A DNA stretch of 64,000 bases from Pseudo-nitzschia pungens (taxonomy: Eukaryota > Bacillariophyta > Bacillariophyceae > Bacillariales > Bacillariaceae), in assembly GCA_037355855.1 (NCBI GenBank), contig CM074765.1, positions 2,852,001 to 2,916,000 of the forward strand, given 5' to 3'. The notes under the pieces are model-generated. The model was not told where the DNA came from, did no database searches, and was given only the letters and a program-made list of their open reading frames with translations. The translations under genes were made by a program, and so were the position numbers. Positions 61,704 to 64,000 of this stretch are shown here, one piece after another. Within the stretch, counting starts at the first letter, position 1, and the number at the start of each line of letters is the position of its first letter.

Positions 61704-63548
61704 ATGTCTATCTTCATCAAAAAGGCCCCTTTGGCTCTCAGCAAGAAATCTGCCTCCAAACCTGCCCCTCGCAAGCTCGTCACTGTCAAGGAACGCCGGG
61801 AACGCCTGGAAGACCTCGATACTGACTCTGACGATAGTGGTTTGCTCAGCGTTGAAACAGTTGCTCCAGATCCACCTTTTGCTGGATTGGGAGAGCTCTT
61901 GAAAAAGCGCGATCCCTTCCCCAAGCAAGCAAAACAGAGCTTGATTGTCGAGTTTATGGAAGCCGATCTCTCGCGTCTTACAGACAACGAGGGAAAAAAG
62001 ACTCTGCTTAAAATTCAGCAGGGTTTGAAACACACCAAAGGCAAAGGCAAAGGCAAGAGCTCTCCTAAACTATGGACCGGCGACTTTATGGCAGATGAGC
62101 TTGTTGGCATTGTTCAAGCCTACGAATCCTACCAATCTTTTGTCGCGTGCAACCGATCCACCAGAAACAAGATTCCAGCAATCGCCATGTTGGACGATCT
62201 CCTAGAGAAATTCTCCATTGAACTGGACAAGGAACGCGCCAAGAAGGAAGCTATTCTCCGGGCAGAAGCCAAGAAAAAGATTGCAAAGGCCAAGAAATCT
62301 GATGGCGTTAGACCCCAGGAAGACATCGAGTTTGACAGATTTCTCCTGCTTTCCATGCCTTGTCCCAACTGCAAGCATTTCAACACCATGCATCTCCAGA
62401 GTATAAAGGAAATTGAAGAATTCAACCAGCAGGTGGAGGAGGAGTACCAAAAGAAGAAGCGTCGGTACGCCGCTTATTCTGTAGCGCGTCAGCAACAAGA
62501 AAAGAAGCCCCGGAAGGGGAAGATCAAGAGTCGCGAGATCGGCTGCTTCTGTTTCAAGATCCATTGCATGGACATGCCAAATGGAGGCAATTGTTCTCAT
62601 TGCAAAAACTGTGCCAACCTCAACGCGAGTGGTGTTTGTGCAGATTGTTGTATTTGCGCCTGTGACTGCAGCATCGTGTTCGTCGAATCAGAAAGGAAGG
62701 CTATTGCTGATTCGGTGGATCCAAAGGAGATAGAGTCTCGTCCCCCTACCAATGGGAGAGCATTGCTCTACCACCTCGAAGATATATACGCCTCAAAAGT
62801 CAAGGAGGTGTACCTGGAAAATCCAACGGCGTCAAAGGAACAGATAGCCAGAGACGCCCATTCGAGTACCTTCCACGAAGTTCTATCCGATCCGGTTTTT
62901 GCAAGCGCAGAATCAAGAAAGAAACTCCAGGAAGATATGGGTCCACTGGAGACTTCCACCAAGGACGGGAAGACTATCCATCAGCTGCGCGCAGAGAAGA
63001 GGGGTGTCACTCTCGATCCCACTGGAGACTCCAGGTTCTTCCGGAACAGACTCCAGGAACATCCAATGGATCAGACCAGGTTCCTCCGAAACAGCAATAC
63101 GGCGAACCCCCTTCCTCTCTCTCCAATCAAATCCACCGGAGGGATCGGATCTCGTATCCAACCAATCAGCATCGATGGAACTGATCGTGGCGCCAGTAAA
63201 TTGTTGTGTACTCCAAGCAGACGCGAATTGTCAACTGGTACTCCACCAAGTGAATTGTCGAGTGATACTCTACCGAGTGAATTGTCGAGTGATACTCCTC
63301 CCTTCCTCCGATCCATGCGAGAAGCAGCCAATGAGAAAGCTGACTTCCAGGAGAACTCCCAGCCCACCCTGGAGATCCTCGATCGCCTGGGAGACACTCT
63401 TACTGCTGAAAATAATTCACCAGAAGCTTCCCGGATCAAGCGCAAGGCAACTGATCTTGCCAAGCGCGGAAAAGATCCGGACGAGTGTCTCCCCAAGATG
63501 GTGGACTGGTGCAAGCGCCAGAAGATTCCGGCGAAAGACAAAAAATAA
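61704..63548 (+). CDS. Unrecognised 614-aa protein with a cysteine-rich zinc-binding-like cluster
   Basis: The start MSIFIKKAPLALSKK is basic, followed by an acidic patch (DLDTDSDDSG). Residues 110-175 are helical. A long Lys/Glu-rich coiled-coil-like stretch (about 180-215) leads to CPNCKHFNTMH (about 228). After a charged linker, a dense Cys block at about 286-330 reads GCFCFKIHC, GGNCSHCKNC, GVCADCCICACDC. The spacing suggests several zinc ions. The C-terminal third is polar and disordered-looking, with a repeated PSELSSDT. It ends basic (KRQKIPAKDKK). No known family is recognised. No intron is needed. It may be a host nuclear protein or belong to an unrecognised mobile element; sequence alone does not decide. 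Confidence 0.7.
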   Translation: MSIFIKKAPLALSKKSASKPAPRKLVTVKERRERLEDLDTDSDDSGLLSVETVAPDPPFAGLGELLKKRDPFPKQAKQSLIVEFMEADLSRLTDNEGKKTLLKIQQGLKHTKGKGKGKSSPKLWTGDFMADELVGIVQAYESYQSFVACNRSTRNKIPAIAMLDDLLEKFSIELDKERAKKEAILRAEAKKKIAKAKKSDGVRPQEDIEFDRFLLLSMPCPNCKHFNTMHLQSIKEIEEFNQQVEEEYQKKKRRYAAYSVARQQQEKKPRKGKIKSREIGCFCFKIHCMDMPNGGNCSHCKNCANLNASGVCADCCICACDCSIVFVESERKAIADSVDPKEIESRPPTNGRALLYHLEDIYASKVKEVYLENPTASKEQIARDAHSSTFHEVLSDPVFASAESRKKLQEDMGPLETSTKDGKTIHQLRAEKRGVTLDPTGDSRFFRNRLQEHPMDQTRFLRNSNTANPLPLSPIKSTGGIGSRIQPISIDGTDRGASKLLCTPSRRELSTGTPPSELSSDTLPSELSSDTPPFLRSMREAANEKADFQENSQPTLEILDRLGDTLTAENNSPEASRIKRKATDLAKRGKDPDECLPKMVDWCKRQKIPAKDKK

Positions 63549-64000
63549 ACTGTATTATTAGTAATTATCTATGATTAGCTGTCAATTGTTGTGTCCACCA
63601 TTGTCGATTGCCGGTTGCCGGTTACTCTTGCTGGACGAGACATAGTGTAGTTTTTAGATGTTGCCAGCAGCAAAATTATGAGCTGCTGCTTGCTGCTGCT
63701 TGCTGCTGTTTGCTGCTGGAGTGGATCGATTCAGTTGTAAATCGATCAATCCACTCGTGTTTGTGTTCCGGACTTTCGTGTACCGGTATGTTCGATATCC
63801 GGACTTGTAGATCTACAATAGCTAAAGAGAGGTCCAACACCTCTGAATCCCAGCAGTTCTCCTACACATGGACGAGTCGGTCGACTTCAATCCCAGGAGT
63901 TCTTCTATACTTTGCGGCGCCGGTCGACTTCAATCCCACCATCTGGACGTCCAAGGTTTTCTATTGTACCTATGTTCGATATCCACCAATGGAAACAAAT
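63549..64000. repeat. 3' region with CTGCTG microsatellite and short direct repeats
   Basis: TGCTGCTTGCTGCTGC-type repeats lie at about 63683-63720. GGTCGACTTCAATCCCA occurs twice (about 63879 and 63927), and GAATCCCAGCAGTTCT / CAATCCCAGGAGTTCT twice. GTTCGATATCC occurs at about 63790 and 63974. No ORF is recognised. Confidence 0.6.

Noticed and set aside
61259..61987. 242-codon minus-strand ORF overlapping the start of the cysteine-rich gene
   Set aside because: It lies mostly antisense to the 614-aa gene and to Ser/Arg-rich composition, with no recognisable domain. Regarded as a shadow.
1..64000. tRNA, rRNA or other structured RNA genes
   Set aside because: Read through by eye on both strands; no convincing clover-leaf or conserved rRNA stretch was found. 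A tRNAscan/Infernal run would be decisive.

Overview
The window comes from a nuclear chromosome of a diatom, most likely a pennate one. The decisive evidence is a fucoxanthin-chlorophyll a/c binding protein gene whose precursor carries the ASAFAP cleavage motif used to import proteins into secondary red plastids. Several other host proteins start with similar ASAF, ASSF or VAF signals. Host genes have few, short GT-AG introns (125-241 nt). The species is inferred; nothing in the window names it.

Layout. Positions 1-12,978 are a nest of transposons. GypA-1 (a Ty3/gypsy element with a ~177-bp LTR) sits inside the reverse transcriptase of GypB-1 (a second gypsy family, LTR ~325 bp). GypB-1 is also split by a short non-autonomous LINE (LINE-S1). 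An inverted GypB 5' fragment follows, then a decayed GypA-2 split by a second LINE-S2. Positions 13,000-29,100 are a host gene island: MsrA (+), TFIIS (-), a light-harvesting protein (+), a PDE12/CCR4-type phosphodiesterase (-, three exons), an Arl8-like GTPase (+, two exons), a RibD/PyrR-like reductase (-, three exons) and a truncated hemoglobin (+). A clean solo LTR of the GypB family lies within the island. Positions 29,330-32,412 hold a rotten third gypsy element (GypC, - strand).

Positions 32,413-57,786 form one GypA copy (GypA-3) bounded by two 177-bp LTRs. Its leader was hit by an 18.4-kb LINE insertion (33,002-51,433), flanked by a perfect 21-22-bp target duplication. This insertion is a head-to-tail pair: a full-length 12.7-kb element with intact ORF1 and ORF2, joined directly to a 5'-truncated second copy. 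A GypB 5' fragment interrupts the GypA-3 gag. The right LTR is followed by a GypB integrase fragment (57,787-58,669), then by a 2.36-kb Tc1/mariner-like element with TA target duplication and a broken transposase. The window ends with an unrecognised 614-aa cysteine-rich protein gene (61,704-63,548).

How the parts relate. The transposons show a clear order of insertion: GypB before GypA, and both before the LINEs. Most gypsy copies are dead, with in-frame stops that mostly look like CGA/CGG to TGA or GAG to TAG changes. In contrast, the long LINE is fully open and looks recent. Among the host genes, MsrA, the light-harvesting protein, the PyrR-like protein and perhaps the phosphodiesterase carry plastid-type presequences. 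TFIIS, the Arl8-like GTPase and the hemoglobin do not.
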